Shown: positions 26,636 to 37,522 of the stretch, piece by piece
Layout of the letters: each line of letters starts with the position of its first letter
Position numbering within the stretch: position 1 is the stretch's first letter
Assembly: GCF_010672525.1 (NCBI RefSeq)
Contig: NZ_JAAHGH010000003.1
Span: forward strand, 1 to 64,000
DNA: 64,000 bases
Origin: Okeania sp. SIO2B3
GTDB lineage: Bacteria > Cyanobacteriota > Cyanobacteriia > Cyanobacteriales > Microcoleaceae
Direction of reading: 5' to 3'
The notes under the pieces: model-generated
What the model was told of the DNA's origin: nothing
The model's database searches: none
The model's input: only the letters and a program-made list of their open reading frames with translations
Position numbers and translations under genes: made by a program

Positions 26636-28789
26636 ATGCAAAACACTATGCCAAAACACTACCTGTGGGCTATAGGTGAAGGGATCAAAACCTATCGGCC
26701 AGGAGAAATAATAGTAGATCGTTATCAAGTTCAAGGCGATCGAATACTACTGGATACTCAACCAGAAAAAACACCCCAGATGCCCGAAGAAATTCCGGGT
26801 GAAATAGAACCATATTTGAGATTATTTCCCTATAGACTTCATATTCCTCAAGTTTATGGAATTTTATCAGTAACAGAAAAAAAAAGGACTCGAGAAATTT
26901 GGCTCCTAGAAGGAGGGCCAATTGATGCCAATTCAGGAAGCTTAATGCCAGAAATAGCTAGAGCATGGAAAGATGCTACACCAATGCGACAGTTAAATTG
27001 GTTATGGCAAATGGCTCAACTTTGGCAACCGTTGAATGTGCAAAAAGTAGCTTCTAGTTTGCTAAATTCAGAAAATCTGCGGGTAGAAGGACAATTAGTA
27101 CGCTTATTAGAGCTACAAGCAGATCGAAAATCTTTGACATTACAGCACTTAGGTAGATTCTGGCAGAAATGGGCAAGCAATGCTCATCCAGTAGTAGAAA
27201 AATTCTTGAAACAACTGTTTCACCAAATGATTACAGGTGAAGTCCACAATGCAGATCGACTGATAGTACAACTAGATCTAGCTCTGGAAGTATTGGGGCG
27301 ATCGCAAATTAGAAAAATTCACATTGCCACTGCTACAGATACTGGACCTAATCGTTCTAACAATGAAGATGCTTGTTACCCAGCGAGTAAAACAATGATT
27401 AGCTATCCACCGAGTTATAAAACAGTAGCTATGGTCTGCGATGGTATTGGTGGTCAAGAAGGAGGGGAAGAAGCATCAGAGTTAGCAATCAAAGTTTTGT
27501 GCCAAAGATTACAGAATATACCTGAAGATGGAGATCCTCTGACTATAACTACAAAGTTAGAAGAATCTGCTTATGTTGCTAATGATGCTATCTATGAGCG
27601 TAACGATAACGAGCAACGCCAGGGTCGTCAACGGATGGGAACGACTCTAGTTATGGCACTTGCCCATCTCCACGAACTCTACATCACTCATATAGGAGAT
27701 AGTCGTGCTTACTGGATTACTCCAACTCGATGCCATCAAGTAACTCTAGATGATGACGTTGCGACTCGTCAAGTCAGATTAGGCTACTCTTTATATCAGG
27801 ATGCTGTCAACCAAGTAGCATCAGGTGCTTTAGTACAAGCTTTGGGTATTACGGCCTCAACAAGTTTACATCCAACTGTACAACGTTTTCCAATAGATGA
27901 AGATAGTATTTTCTTGATTTGTTCTGATGGTTTAAGCGATAGAAATAGAGTAGAGGAATATTGGCAAACAGAAATATTACCATTGCTACAAGGGAAAACA
28001 AATCTAGCTACAGTGAGAGATAGATTAATAGAAATTGCTAACGCTACAAATGGGCATGATAATGTAACAGTAGCTTTAGTGTATTATCAAGTAACTGATC
28101 AAGGTCAGATAACAGAATTGTCTCTTCCACCTGTAAAAGTTCAGCATTTAAAAGTACAAAAATCACGAAAAAATTCGGAATTTAATTCATCAGATAGTCA
28201 ATTTTTCGAGAATAAACCCAAAAATTTTCCATATGACTCAGAATATAAAAGTGGGTGGTTTTACTTGTCAGGAATTCTGATACTTCTGGTATTAGGTGGA
28301 ATATTAGCATATTTTTTAAGTCCCTTAGCAAAAGAATTAACACAGCCATTGGATGTAAAGTCTCCAAAGATTAATACTTTTGCAGCAAATACGGAAAAGC
28401 CTAGCCAACAACCAAATTCCATATTTTCTCCTAGTTTATCTTTGGATATAGATTCATTGATATTGATTAATCATGGCGATATTTCTCGCGAAAGGTTACA
28501 CGAACCGATTGAATTACTAAATAATACAACAAATAAGAAAGTTATAGGTATAGTTAGTAATGGTAGTATTCTCCAGGTAACTAGAAAATTGAATAAATCG
28601 GAAGAAACATGGTTAGAATTACAGGTTTGTTCAACTGTAACTCCTTCAAATATTGACCTAGAATTATCTAATGTTTTACTACAACCAAAAGATAAAGGTT
28701 GGATTCAAAAAGTTAAAATAGAGAGTAGCTTGGGTGTCATTATTTTGGAAAGAAATTCAGAAAAAATAGATGGGTGTGTAGAAGATTAG
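26636..28789 (+). CDS. Membrane-anchored PP2C-type Ser/Thr phosphatase
   Basis: 717 residues from ATG 26636, with GAGGA 7 nt upstream. Residues 1-225 form an N-terminal region of unknown fold. PP2C spans about 228-490: ATDTGPNRSNNEDA with metal ligands Glu245 and Asp246, VCDGIGGQEGG with Asp270, HIGDSRAYW, CSDGLSDR and GHDNVTVA. All metal Asp are present. One membrane segment follows (about 542-564, YLSGILILLVLGGILAYFL), then an external domain to the end with an SH3b-like pattern (VIGIVSNGSILQV ... GWIQKVKIE). It lies 47 bp before a Ser/Thr kinase whose C-terminal membrane module is nearly the same, so the pair probably works on one signal. Confidence 0.85.
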   Translation: MQNTMPKHYLWAIGEGIKTYRPGEIIVDRYQVQGDRILLDTQPEKTPQMPEEIPGEIEPYLRLFPYRLHIPQVYGILSVTEKKRTREIWLLEGGPIDANSGSLMPEIARAWKDATPMRQLNWLWQMAQLWQPLNVQKVASSLLNSENLRVEGQLVRLLELQADRKSLTLQHLGRFWQKWASNAHPVVEKFLKQLFHQMITGEVHNADRLIVQLDLALEVLGRSQIRKIHIATATDTGPNRSNNEDACYPASKTMISYPPSYKTVAMVCDGIGGQEGGEEASELAIKVLCQRLQNIPEDGDPLTITTKLEESAYVANDAIYERNDNEQRQGRQRMGTTLVMALAHLHELYITHIGDSRAYWITPTRCHQVTLDDDVATRQVRLGYSLYQDAVNQVASGALVQALGITASTSLHPTVQRFPIDEDSIFLICSDGLSDRNRVEEYWQTEILPLLQGKTNLATVRDRLIEIANATNGHDNVTVALVYYQVTDQGQITELSLPPVKVQHLKVQKSRKNSEFNSSDSQFFENKPKNFPYDSEYKSGWFYLSGILILLVLGGILAYFLSPLAKELTQPLDVKSPKINTFAANTEKPSQQPNSIFSPSLSLDIDSLILINHGDISRERLHEPIELLNNTTNKKVIGIVSNGSILQVTRKLNKSEETWLELQVCSTVTPSNIDLELSNVLLQPKDKGWIQKVKIESSLGVIILERNSEKIDGCVED

Positions 28790-28836
28790 TTAGACATAAA
28801 GGCGTTAAAGTTTGATCACTGATAACTGAAAAAACT

Positions 28837-30254
28837 ATGCAATCTGGAAAAATCTTAAGACAACGTTACAAAATTATCGACTCTCCTCTTGGAAGTGGAG
28901 GATTCGGAGATACCTACTTAGCTCAAGACTTAGATCTACCAGAAAATCCGAAATGTGTAGTTAAACAACTCAAACCTAAAAGTTCAGACCCAGGAGTTTT
29001 GCCTATTGCCCAAAAGTTGTTTGAGAGAGAAGCAAGGACTTTGTACAAATTAGGCAAAGACTCAGACCAAATACCAAAATTATTTGCTCATTTCCAAGAA
29101 GGAACAGAATTTTACTTAGTACAAGAATATATAGAAGGGCACGATATAAGTAAAGAACTGACTGGGGGAAAAAATTAAGTGAGTCTTACACTATCACCTT
29201 ACTCAAAGGAATCTTAGAAGCATTAGCAGTAGCTCATCAAAATAATATAGTTCACCGAGATATTAAGCCACAAAATTTGATGCGTCGTAAGTCAGATAAC
29301 AAAATAGTATTGATAGACTTTGGTGCAGTCAAAGAAATAAGTGTACTAACCACAGCTAACCAACCAGGTGCAACAACTTTCACTGTAGCAGTGGGAACAC
29401 CTGGGTATATGCCAAGCGAACAAACTAGAGGACAACCAAAACTAAGTAGCGATATCTATGCAGTGGGAATGGTAGGAATAAAAGCACTGACTGGTAAAAA
29501 CCCAGAAAATTTACCAACAGACCCCAAGACAGAACATATTATCTGGCGAAATGAAGCACGAGTGAGCGATCGCCTAGCAAATACTTTGGATAAGATGGTA
29601 CATGAATATTTTCTGCTGCGTTATGAAAATGCAACAGAAGTATTAGAAGCATTAAATATTCAAACTGGCCAAATAAAAACAGTAGTAAAAACTGGTCAAA
29701 CAAAAACAGTAGTAGTAAACCCTCAAACCCCACTCAATAAAAGCAGAAGACAAATATTGATATTAGAAATATGGATATTAGGAGGTTTGGTATTAGTAGG
29801 TGGAATATTGGCATATTTTTTAAGTCCTTTAGCAAAAGAATTAGTACAGCCATTGGATGTAAAATCTCCAAAACCAAATTCCATATTTTCTCCAAATTTA
29901 TCTTTGGATATAGGTTCATTCATTTTGATTAATCATAGCGCTAATTCTCCCGAAAGGTTACACGAACCAATTGAATTACTAAATAATACAACAGATAAGA
30001 AAGTTAAAGGTATAGTTAGTAATGGTAGTATTCTCCAAGTAACTATGAGATTGAATAAATCGGAAGAAAGTTGGTTAAAATTACAAGTTGTTTGTTCAAC
30101 TGAAAGCTCCTCAAATATTGACCAAAAATCTAATGTTTTACTACAACTACAAGATAAAGGTTGGATTCAAAAAATCAAAATAGAGAGCAACTCGGATGTT
30201 ATTATTTTAGACAAAAATTCAGAAAAACTAGATCTATGTTTCAAGAATTATTAA
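28837..30254 (+). pseudogene. Ser/Thr protein kinase, one-base frameshift
   Basis: Frame 1 (28837-29178) gives the kinase N-lobe: YKIIDSPLGSGGFGDTYLA and CVVKQLKP. It then hits TAA after a six-A run at 29169-29174. One added A restores GGKKLSESYTITLLKG, and the second frame runs on to HRDIKPQNL, IDFGAVKE and GTPGYMPSEQ, then a membrane segment (ILGGLVLVGGILAYFL) and an external SH3b-like domain ending at 30254. All kinase motifs are kept. Either a recent pseudogene, a sequencing error in a homopolymer, or expression by slippage on the A run. The C-terminal module copies that of the upstream phosphatase at DNA level. Confidence 0.8.
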
Positions 30255-30261
30255 TTAATAA

Positions 30262-31076
30262 TTAGGGCTTGCTGATTAAATCTAAAATCATTAACAGATA
30301 AAGCTTTTAGCATTTTTAGGGCTAGAAAAAGTGCTAGAAGTGAGGTCAAAAAGGTTTAAAAAGTTAGCACAAAAGGCTAACTAGGACAGAAAAATTAACA
30401 GACCATTTTTCCGACTACCTCCTCTATAGAACCCCTAAGTGTATCTTTAATTTTCTCTTTTTTGTCAGTCAGGCGATCGCCAATCATCCAAAAGTAGTTT
30501 CACCCCTCAAAATTAGACAAGAAGGGAAAAATATAGATTTAACTTATCACGTTAGTAATTAAAATTATTTATTTTAATCAAACAAGCTCCGGTTTTTTCC
30601 AAATTATTACAAAATATTTCACGCACTTGCGTTATTTCAGGCATTTGGTATCATAGTCTGTACATAAAGTATTTTGCCAATGTTGTGTTTAAAAGTAAAA
30701 TATTCTGTCTTGAATAAAGCTACAAGCAAGTATTTACGTTAATATCATCCAGAATATTTATATTTTTGGCAAAGGTGAATAATCTCAAAACGAGAAATTT
30801 TAGACAAGTAGAAATGCTTAAGTAATTATAGCTATTGACAGATAACAAGTTACATAGAGTAATAAGTTGCGGCCGGCTTTTATAGTCCTAAGTTCATAAT
30901 TTTTCGGTTTCCAGCAACCCTGATAGTTGTTAGGCTGCGATGAATTCGGCTTTCTGTCAGCCAATGTATTTCAAGAAAAGATCCGGTTAGGGGTTTTATA
31001 ACTCCAATTTATTCTTACTCCTGTCTGCTGACTCCTACCCTCAACCATAAGACTTTTTCAGCAAACCCTAATTAAT
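30262..31076 (+). mobile_element. R1 element with long internal insertion
   Basis: Left TAGGGCTTGCTGATTAAATC, right ACTTTTTCAGCAAACCCTAA. Between them a 576-bp segment is bounded by TATAGAACCCCTAA (30425-30438) and TTAGGGGTTTTATA (30987-31000), inverted with one mismatch, so it may be another element. No gene is seen inside. Confidence 0.55.
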
Positions 31077-31129
31077 TGTTAACAAATACATCTCCTTGAA
31101 AAGAAGAGGATTGACTCATTTAGTTTATA

Positions 31130-31268
31130 CTTTGGGCATTGCTGAGAGGGTTATAAATATAAGTGGGGTGGGTATACTTTCTGGGGTGAAAATATCAGGA
31201 ATGGGCATCTTGCCCATTCCACTTCCACAAAACTATTAAAATTATCCCGCATTTATGCAACGCCACAA
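31130..31268. mobile_element. R6 miniature element
   Basis: GGGCATTGCTGAGAGG on the left, TTTATGCAACGCCACAA on the right. The interior carries GGGTATAC / GGTGAAAATATCAGGAAT. The second copy is at 52180-52314. Confidence 0.65.
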
Positions 31269-31284
31269 TTTGAAGTAAAAAATA

Positions 31285-31653
31285 TCAACGATCACTAATT
31301 TCCATGTAACTTAAAAGCCAATTTGCCATAGTAGCACGACGTGCTTGTACAGGGGTAAATTCTCCTATTTTATAACCTTTAAAACCCAACTTTTGCTTTA
31401 GTAACTGTTTATTTTCTTTAGGAATAGAACGAGTCAATTTGACAGTGGGCGGGCGAAATTCAATAAAATTAGGAGGTTCTAGATATTCATCTCGCCACTC
31501 CGGTGCGACACCAGAAGCATCCCATTTATCAGTAGTAGCGTCATAGCGATAACCAAGATAATACCAAACTAATTGATTAACAGTATTATCATCAATCTTT
31601 TCATCAATAATTGCCTGAATAGTTTCTGTATTCAGTGGTGGTAGTTCAGACAT
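31285..31653 (-). CDS. DUF1823 family protein
   Basis: 122 residues from ATG 31653 (MSELPPLN), with GGAG 9 nt upstream; an in-frame ATG at 31668 would add five residues. The sequence (TVNQLVWYYLGYRYD, DASGVAPEWRDEY, PPTVKLTRSIPKENKQLLKQ, LGFKGYKIGEFTP) is the DUF1823 family of cyanobacteria and plastids, of unknown function. Soluble, single copy here, about 200 bp from gap on the same strand but with an R10 repeat between. Confidence 0.85.
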   Translation of the reverse strand: MSELPPLNTETIQAIIDEKIDDNTVNQLVWYYLGYRYDATTDKWDASGVAPEWRDEYLEPPNFIEFRPPTVKLTRSIPKENKQLLKQKLGFKGYKIGEFTPVQARRATMANWLLSYMEISDR

Positions 31654-31694
31654 AAAAGCTGACTCCATTTAACTTATTTTTATATGATTATATT

Positions 31695-31800
31695 ATGATA
31701 TGGCAGAAGGAAGAAGGAAGAAGGAAGAAGAAAAAATCTGGCGTTGTCTGAGTTTTAAGCTTTTGATATGTCAAATGCAGTAATGATAACTGCTATACTT
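31695..31800 (+). repeat. R10 repeat copy
   Basis: TATGGCAGAAGGAAG, a GAAGGAA tract, GTTGTCTGAGTTTTAAGC and TTTTGATATG, ending ACTGCTATAC. Confidence 0.6.
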
Positions 31801-31882
31801 ATGAACCAGGGACATAAAAGAAGAATAAAATGTAGAGGCGTGGAGTACCTCTACCATGATTGAATTATTGCTAGTTAGCTAT

Positions 31883-32974
<1,092 letters not shown>

Positions 32975-33159
32975 TTAGAACCTATCACGAAGATAATTGC
33001 TTCAAATATATTCTTTTCCATATTTTAAGAATTTTTCTGTCAAATGACTTAGGTTTTACGGGAAGCTTATGCCCTATAGAAACCCTGATCGTATCTTCAT
33101 AAATATGCGCGTTTTTTTAGCCTTGAGTTAGGAGACAGGAGTTCATTAATGGATAATGG

Positions 33160-33440
33160 ATAATGGATAATGGATAATTACCTCGGGTTTTAACCGTTAC
33201 GGAATTGAATATAAGGAAATATTATTTCTTCTCTTGGTCCATTGGATATGGCTCTGAGACCCGCTCTTGACAGAGCCGCTCCGCTTTATATGTTGCGGAG
33301 CAAAACGCCATCCCACCCTGCGGGAAGCTCCGAAGATAGAACTCCGTTCCGAGATGCGCGTTTCGCGCCAGCGTTGCAAAGCAAACGACCACTTTTTTCC
33401 CCTTGAAAGGGGAGGCTTTAAACCAGAATTATTAATTATT
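33160..33440 (+). repeat. R7 repeat with GC-rich core
   Basis: TACCTCGGGTTTTAACCG, GGATATGGCTCTGAGACCC, GCCATCCCACCCTGCGGG, GCGCGTTTCGCGCC, ending CCTTGAAAGGGGAGGC. Preceded by ATGGATAATGGATAATGG short repeats. Nearly the same as 45048-45255. Confidence 0.65.
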
Positions 33441-33872
33441 AATTATTAATTATTTGGTAAGAGGGAAGATGTGGGGAGAAATAATACAAAAAACACTCCT
33501 TATAGCTGATTTTTCGTCAAAATTGATGCGCGAAAAGACTTGACTACCATAATTATATAGCGATCAAATGGGTTCTATAGTAGGCAACAGGCAGCAGTGG
33601 GAAAAATATTTCTCTGTCTCAGGTTTATTATCAGCATAAGTCCTAACCAACCTATTCTTTGCTATAGATTAAATAGATTAACTTAGCTACTCAGTAGGTC
33701 GAGTACAAAATTTCATACTTGAGAATATTTTTGACAGATAATACTGAGTTTTTACAGAGTTAAAATCAGTATTATCTACACTGTAAATTGACAATTATTT
33801 CAGCTTAATAATTGTTCTGTCTAACAAATAATTTTATTTAAAGCGCTATCTATCCGTTTTGGATTTGTTATA

Positions 33873-34095
33873 ATTAGGACTTGCTGATTAACTTTCAAAG
33901 CATTGACAAATAAAGGCAAGTGCTTTTTTAGATCGAAAAAAGTGGTCTAAAAAGCTCAAAAATTTAGTATTTTGTGCATACAAGGTCAGAAAAGTCAAGG
34001 AATAATTCTTCCGACTACCTCCTCTTAATTAATTCCCATTTCTACGGAGTTCTAAGTTCTACCCTTACCAAAACTTTTTTTCAGTCAACCCTAAT
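33873..34095 (+). mobile_element. R1 miniature element
   Basis: TAGGACTTGCTGATTAACTTTC on the left, the GCATTGACAAATAAAGGCAA core, TTTTTCAGTCAACCCTAA on the right. About 220 bp, uninterrupted. Confidence 0.65.
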
Positions 34096-34258
34096 TAATC
34101 ATTCTATTTGTATCTGTAATACTGCTGAATAATTGAATAAGCTTAGATGAATTTACTGAAAGAAAATATTTACAAAAAAATCATTTAAATCTCTAGAAAA
34201 TCATTGCAGCTTACGATAAGATTAAGGTATAATTTGAAAAAGTAAGCAATATAAATCA

Positions 34259-34501
34259 ATGAATAATTCATCTGTACAAATTACAACAGTGGCTTTAGAT
34301 TTAAGAATAGTTAGTACAAATTATATTAAAGAAATTACAACTTTTGATGGTCTGAATAAAACAGATGTTAAAACTAATAAATTAGGCAAGGGTTACATTC
34401 TCAGAGGAAGTACAGATATGACTACTTTTTGCAGAGATGAAGAAAGTAATTTTTCAAAAAATAATCATAATAATTCGAGCGCCAATCTTATTTTTGTTTA
34501 A
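34259..34501 (+). CDS. Hypothetical small ORF
   Basis: 80 codons, Asn/Thr-rich (TTFDGLNKTDVKTNKLGKG, ending NNHNNSSANLIFV). No signal peptide, no motif and no clear ribosome site. It does not overlap any recognised repeat, and nothing opposes it. It may be a real small gene or chance. Confidence 0.25.
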   Translation: MNNSSVQITTVALDLRIVSTNYIKEITTFDGLNKTDVKTNKLGKGYILRGSTDMTTFCRDEESNFSKNNHNNSSANLIFV

Positions 34502-34644
34502 TGAGTTACAAAAAAAACTTGATCCGATCTCTACTAGGTGATTTTCTCGTTCTCTATATGTTTTAGATTCTCTATCATGTCGTCTAGGGCGTGTAATCAA
34601 TTAAAGAGGTTGACATTAATGGTATAGTATGCGTATAAAAATAT

Positions 34645-34790
34645 AGCAATGAGCGCTGGCATATTTACAAATTGCAGGAGAGGCCAAATAGCTAAAAGTC
34701 TTATATTATCGGCAATTTATTCCCCCTGTTGCCAGATGAGCTGTTGCCAGATGAGCTGTTGCCTGCGCACAGCGCTATAACTACAGGAAT
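34645..34790 (+). repeat. Dispersed repeat paired with 40925-41065
   Basis: ATATAGCAATGAGCGCTGGC, ATATTTACAAATTGCAGGA, a CTAAAA...TTATATTAT segment and AGCTGTTGCC repeats, ending GCGCTATAACT. The inverse copy lies just upstream of the RND gene. Confidence 0.65.
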
Positions 34791-35441
34791 AACAAAAAAA
34801 GGGCTGCTCTATATAGATGAATAAATGTTATGGCCTGCGTTAGGACCAATGGGAACGCCCATACAAATTTACTACCAGGACATGAAGAAACTGTAGGAAG
34901 GAAAGCATTGGACAATCGCCTCTTTGTAGAAGCTGTTTTATACAGGTATAGAGCCGGAATTCTGAACCAGAGATAACCCAGAAAGATTTGGGGATTTTTG
35001 CGTTGTCCATACCCGTTTTAGTCGTTGGAGCCGTTCAGGGGTATGGGAAAGAGTATTTCACACTCTAGCTGAGGATGCAGAAGTCCGAATATGCCATGAT
35101 CGATGCTACTATTGTTCGTGCTCATACTCGTAGTGCAGGAGCAAAAGACAGTAGTGCAGAGCCAGAAGATATTGGCCGTAGTAAAGGAGGATTAAGCACA
35201 AAAATACATGGGGTAGTAGATGCTCTGGGTAATCCAACTCATTTTTTTTAACTCCAGCTCAAGCATCTGACGAATGATAGAGCAGATGTTCTATTACCAA
35301 TGGTAGAAGCAGAATCAGTATTGGGGGATAGCTTATGATGCTCAGGAGCGAGTAATTAGACCTTTGATTGACAGAGGAATAGAAGTAGTTATTCCTCCAA
35401 AAAAAACCGAAAAGAACTTCGCAATTACGATGAGATATTGT

Positions 35442-36947
35442 CAGGACTTACGCAAATACACTATATATAGCGTCTACCCATTTAGGCGATTGCTGACGCA
35501 AAGCTCCGCTCACGCTTAAAAAATTATAGCGATTGCTGAAGCAAAGCTCCGCTCACGCCTCAAGAGTTTTGCCATTGTTAAAACAAGGGAAAAAAAACAC
35601 CTATAAAATAAAAATAGCCCTGAATTTTATTGTGGGCTTTTTCAGCTCTTGGAGCAAATAATCTGAGAGTAATTCGTGTTTGACCTGATAAATAGTTTTT
35701 CCTATTTTCACTGCTAATATGCATAAGAAATTCCAGACTAACATAGCACAGGCTATGTGATTTTTTTGAATTTTGCTGAGACGACATTGGCAAAATTCAA
35801 TACTTGTTAATTGCTTAATTCTGGCGTGAAATTCTTCAATTTTCCATCTTGTTTGAGATTCAAATTCTACAGCATAAGAGCGAAGATTGACTTAAGTCAT
35901 TAGTGACAACATATTCTGTCCTGTTGGTAGAAACAGTTGCCCGTATGGAGCTTGACTGTCTTGAGTGCGTCTTACATTCTGAGGGGACCTCAGAATTACG
36001 CACTCGCTTTTTTATCTCTAGGAAAACCTTTAACTTTAATTATTTTACCTGATATTTTTTCTGGCTCATTCCAACTTAATTCTCCTATCTTTTTATATTT
36101 TTCTACAACACCAGTATCATCTACGCGCGCGATTAATTTTTAAAGGACAGTAATAAATTTTTCCTATATTGTCTATTAATCCCATTAACCTTTTTGTTGC
36201 ATACCAACTATCCATTAATACAGTCTTGAATGGTAATTTTTTCTTATTTACCACACAGAAAATCATTTCTTCTACATGATCGCTCCTCACGTTTTTTTAT
36301 CGGTATCTGGGTCATAAACTCTATAATCTATTAGCCAAAATTGCTCTATGTTTGGATTAAAATATATACAATTTACTATCCCTATACCACGTTGGCGTAG
36401 CCTTGCGTCAGCAAACTACTTGATGCTCATTACCACGCTCACTGTCGCCGAACTAACTCAATTTTATCACTATGTTTCTTGTTCAAAACTGAATCATCAA
36501 AGATTAAATAACCTTCTCCATTAGTTATAATTTCTTTTTTAACATTTTTCCATAAATCTTGACCATCAAAGTTTTCGATTTTTAAATAACGATTTATCGT
36601 GTCATGGCTAACATTTTCTAGGTGATTTGCTAAAGAGCGTGATTGTATAATTTGTATGAGAATTGAGTAGATATTGGTATGGGATCAATATAGTTAAAAT
36701 TCATCTTTTCAGCTCAAATTAACAATAATATAATCTTACAATAATTAGTCTATTTTAGCAAAATTTATTTACAATTAGCCACATTTACATAGAGCTAAAA
36801 TCAATTATATTACCGTATATTTGTAAAAACTTATGATAATTTTGTTGGTCAGGCGATCGCTATAATTTTTTAAGCGTTAGCGGAGCTTTGCGTCAGCAAT
36901 CGTCTAAATAGGTAGACGCTATATATAGTGTCTGTGCGTAAGTCCTG
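35442..36947. mobile_element. 1.5-kb IS inserted in IS5 transposase
   Basis: Inverted ends of about 90 bp, starting CAGGACTTACGCA...CACTATATATAGCGTCTACC and matched on the right by the inverse through CGTAAGTCCTG. ATTGT flanks both sides (35437-35441 and 36948-36952) as a 5-bp target duplication. Removing the element and one ATTGT rebuilds YDEILYKAHHLIENFFA of the host transposase exactly. A lone similar end lies at 37329-37360. Confidence 0.88.
35590..36704 (-). pseudogene. DDE transposase (IS4/IS701-like), decayed
   Basis: Starts near ATG 36704 (MNFNYIDPIPIS). Recognisable parts are SLANHLENVSHDTINRYLK, GYLIFDDSVLNKKHSDKIE with the first catalytic Asp, then FKTVLMDSWYATKRLMGLI with the second Asp, and KIYYCPLK. 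Frameshifts and stops follow each block, and one break contains a GCAAGGCTACGCCAACG repeat insertion. It is the transposase of the surrounding 1.5-kb element; the family call rests on these motifs only. Confidence 0.7.
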
Positions 36948-37189
36948 ATTGTATAAAGCACATCATCTGATAGAAAATTTTTTCGCGCCTTCTCAAACAG
37001 TATCGAGCGCCATTCGGAGCAAGTGCGGCAGCTATATCGCTACTAGATACAATAAACGTTCGGTTAACTTTCACCGGAGGAATTCCTACAGGCAGCCTCA
37101 GTCATTATTATTAGCATAGCGATCGCCATTTCCATAAAGCATACTATATCCATTTTGTCAATTTTTTAATTGATGACACACCCTAGCAA

Positions 37190-37256
37190 GATGTACGAAA
37201 TTTCAAAGGATACAATTTTTCTAAGGGTGACAATAAATTGACCCTGCCTCCTGGGA
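37190..37256 (-). repeat. Dispersed repeat paired with 62865-62996
   Basis: AGATGTACGAAATTTCAAAG, then ACAATTTTTCTAAGGGTGAC and AATAAATTGACCCTG. The inverse occurs at 62865-62996, where the GTCACCCTTAGAAAAA part is doubled. Confidence 0.65.
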
Positions 37257-37522
37257 GTAGTAGGGGTGATTAACTGTTGAATGAAAATTGTATAAAGTAG
37301 TTGCTATTTGTAGAAAAGTGTTGTCATTAGGACTTACGCATATACGCTATATATAGCGCTCACAACTATTGGACAATAGTTATCATACTCTATACGATGC
37401 TACCGGACATGAGATCAAAGACTTGGATAGTAAAATGGAGGTATATTAGCGAAACAATTTTAAGAATTGAGAGATTATTTCGCTATTTTTCCCTCTTCCT
37501 TCTGCAATAATCCTATCTCGAT

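Larger units (their letters stand above)
34831..37140 (+). pseudogene. IS5-family transposase, decayed and split
   Basis: Pieces in order: LLPGHEETVGRKALDNRLFVEAVLYRYRAGI, frameshift, MIDATIVRAHTRSAGAK, then GRSKGGLSTKIHGVVDALGN, VIPPKK-KELRNYDE. After a 1.5-kb insertion it continues with ILYKAHHLIENFFA and RYNKRSVNF. This is a DDE transposase of the IS5 group (DAT, GRSKGG and LIENFFA motifs). There are several frameshifts, so it was dead before or after the insertion. The IS ends are not certain. Confidence 0.8.
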
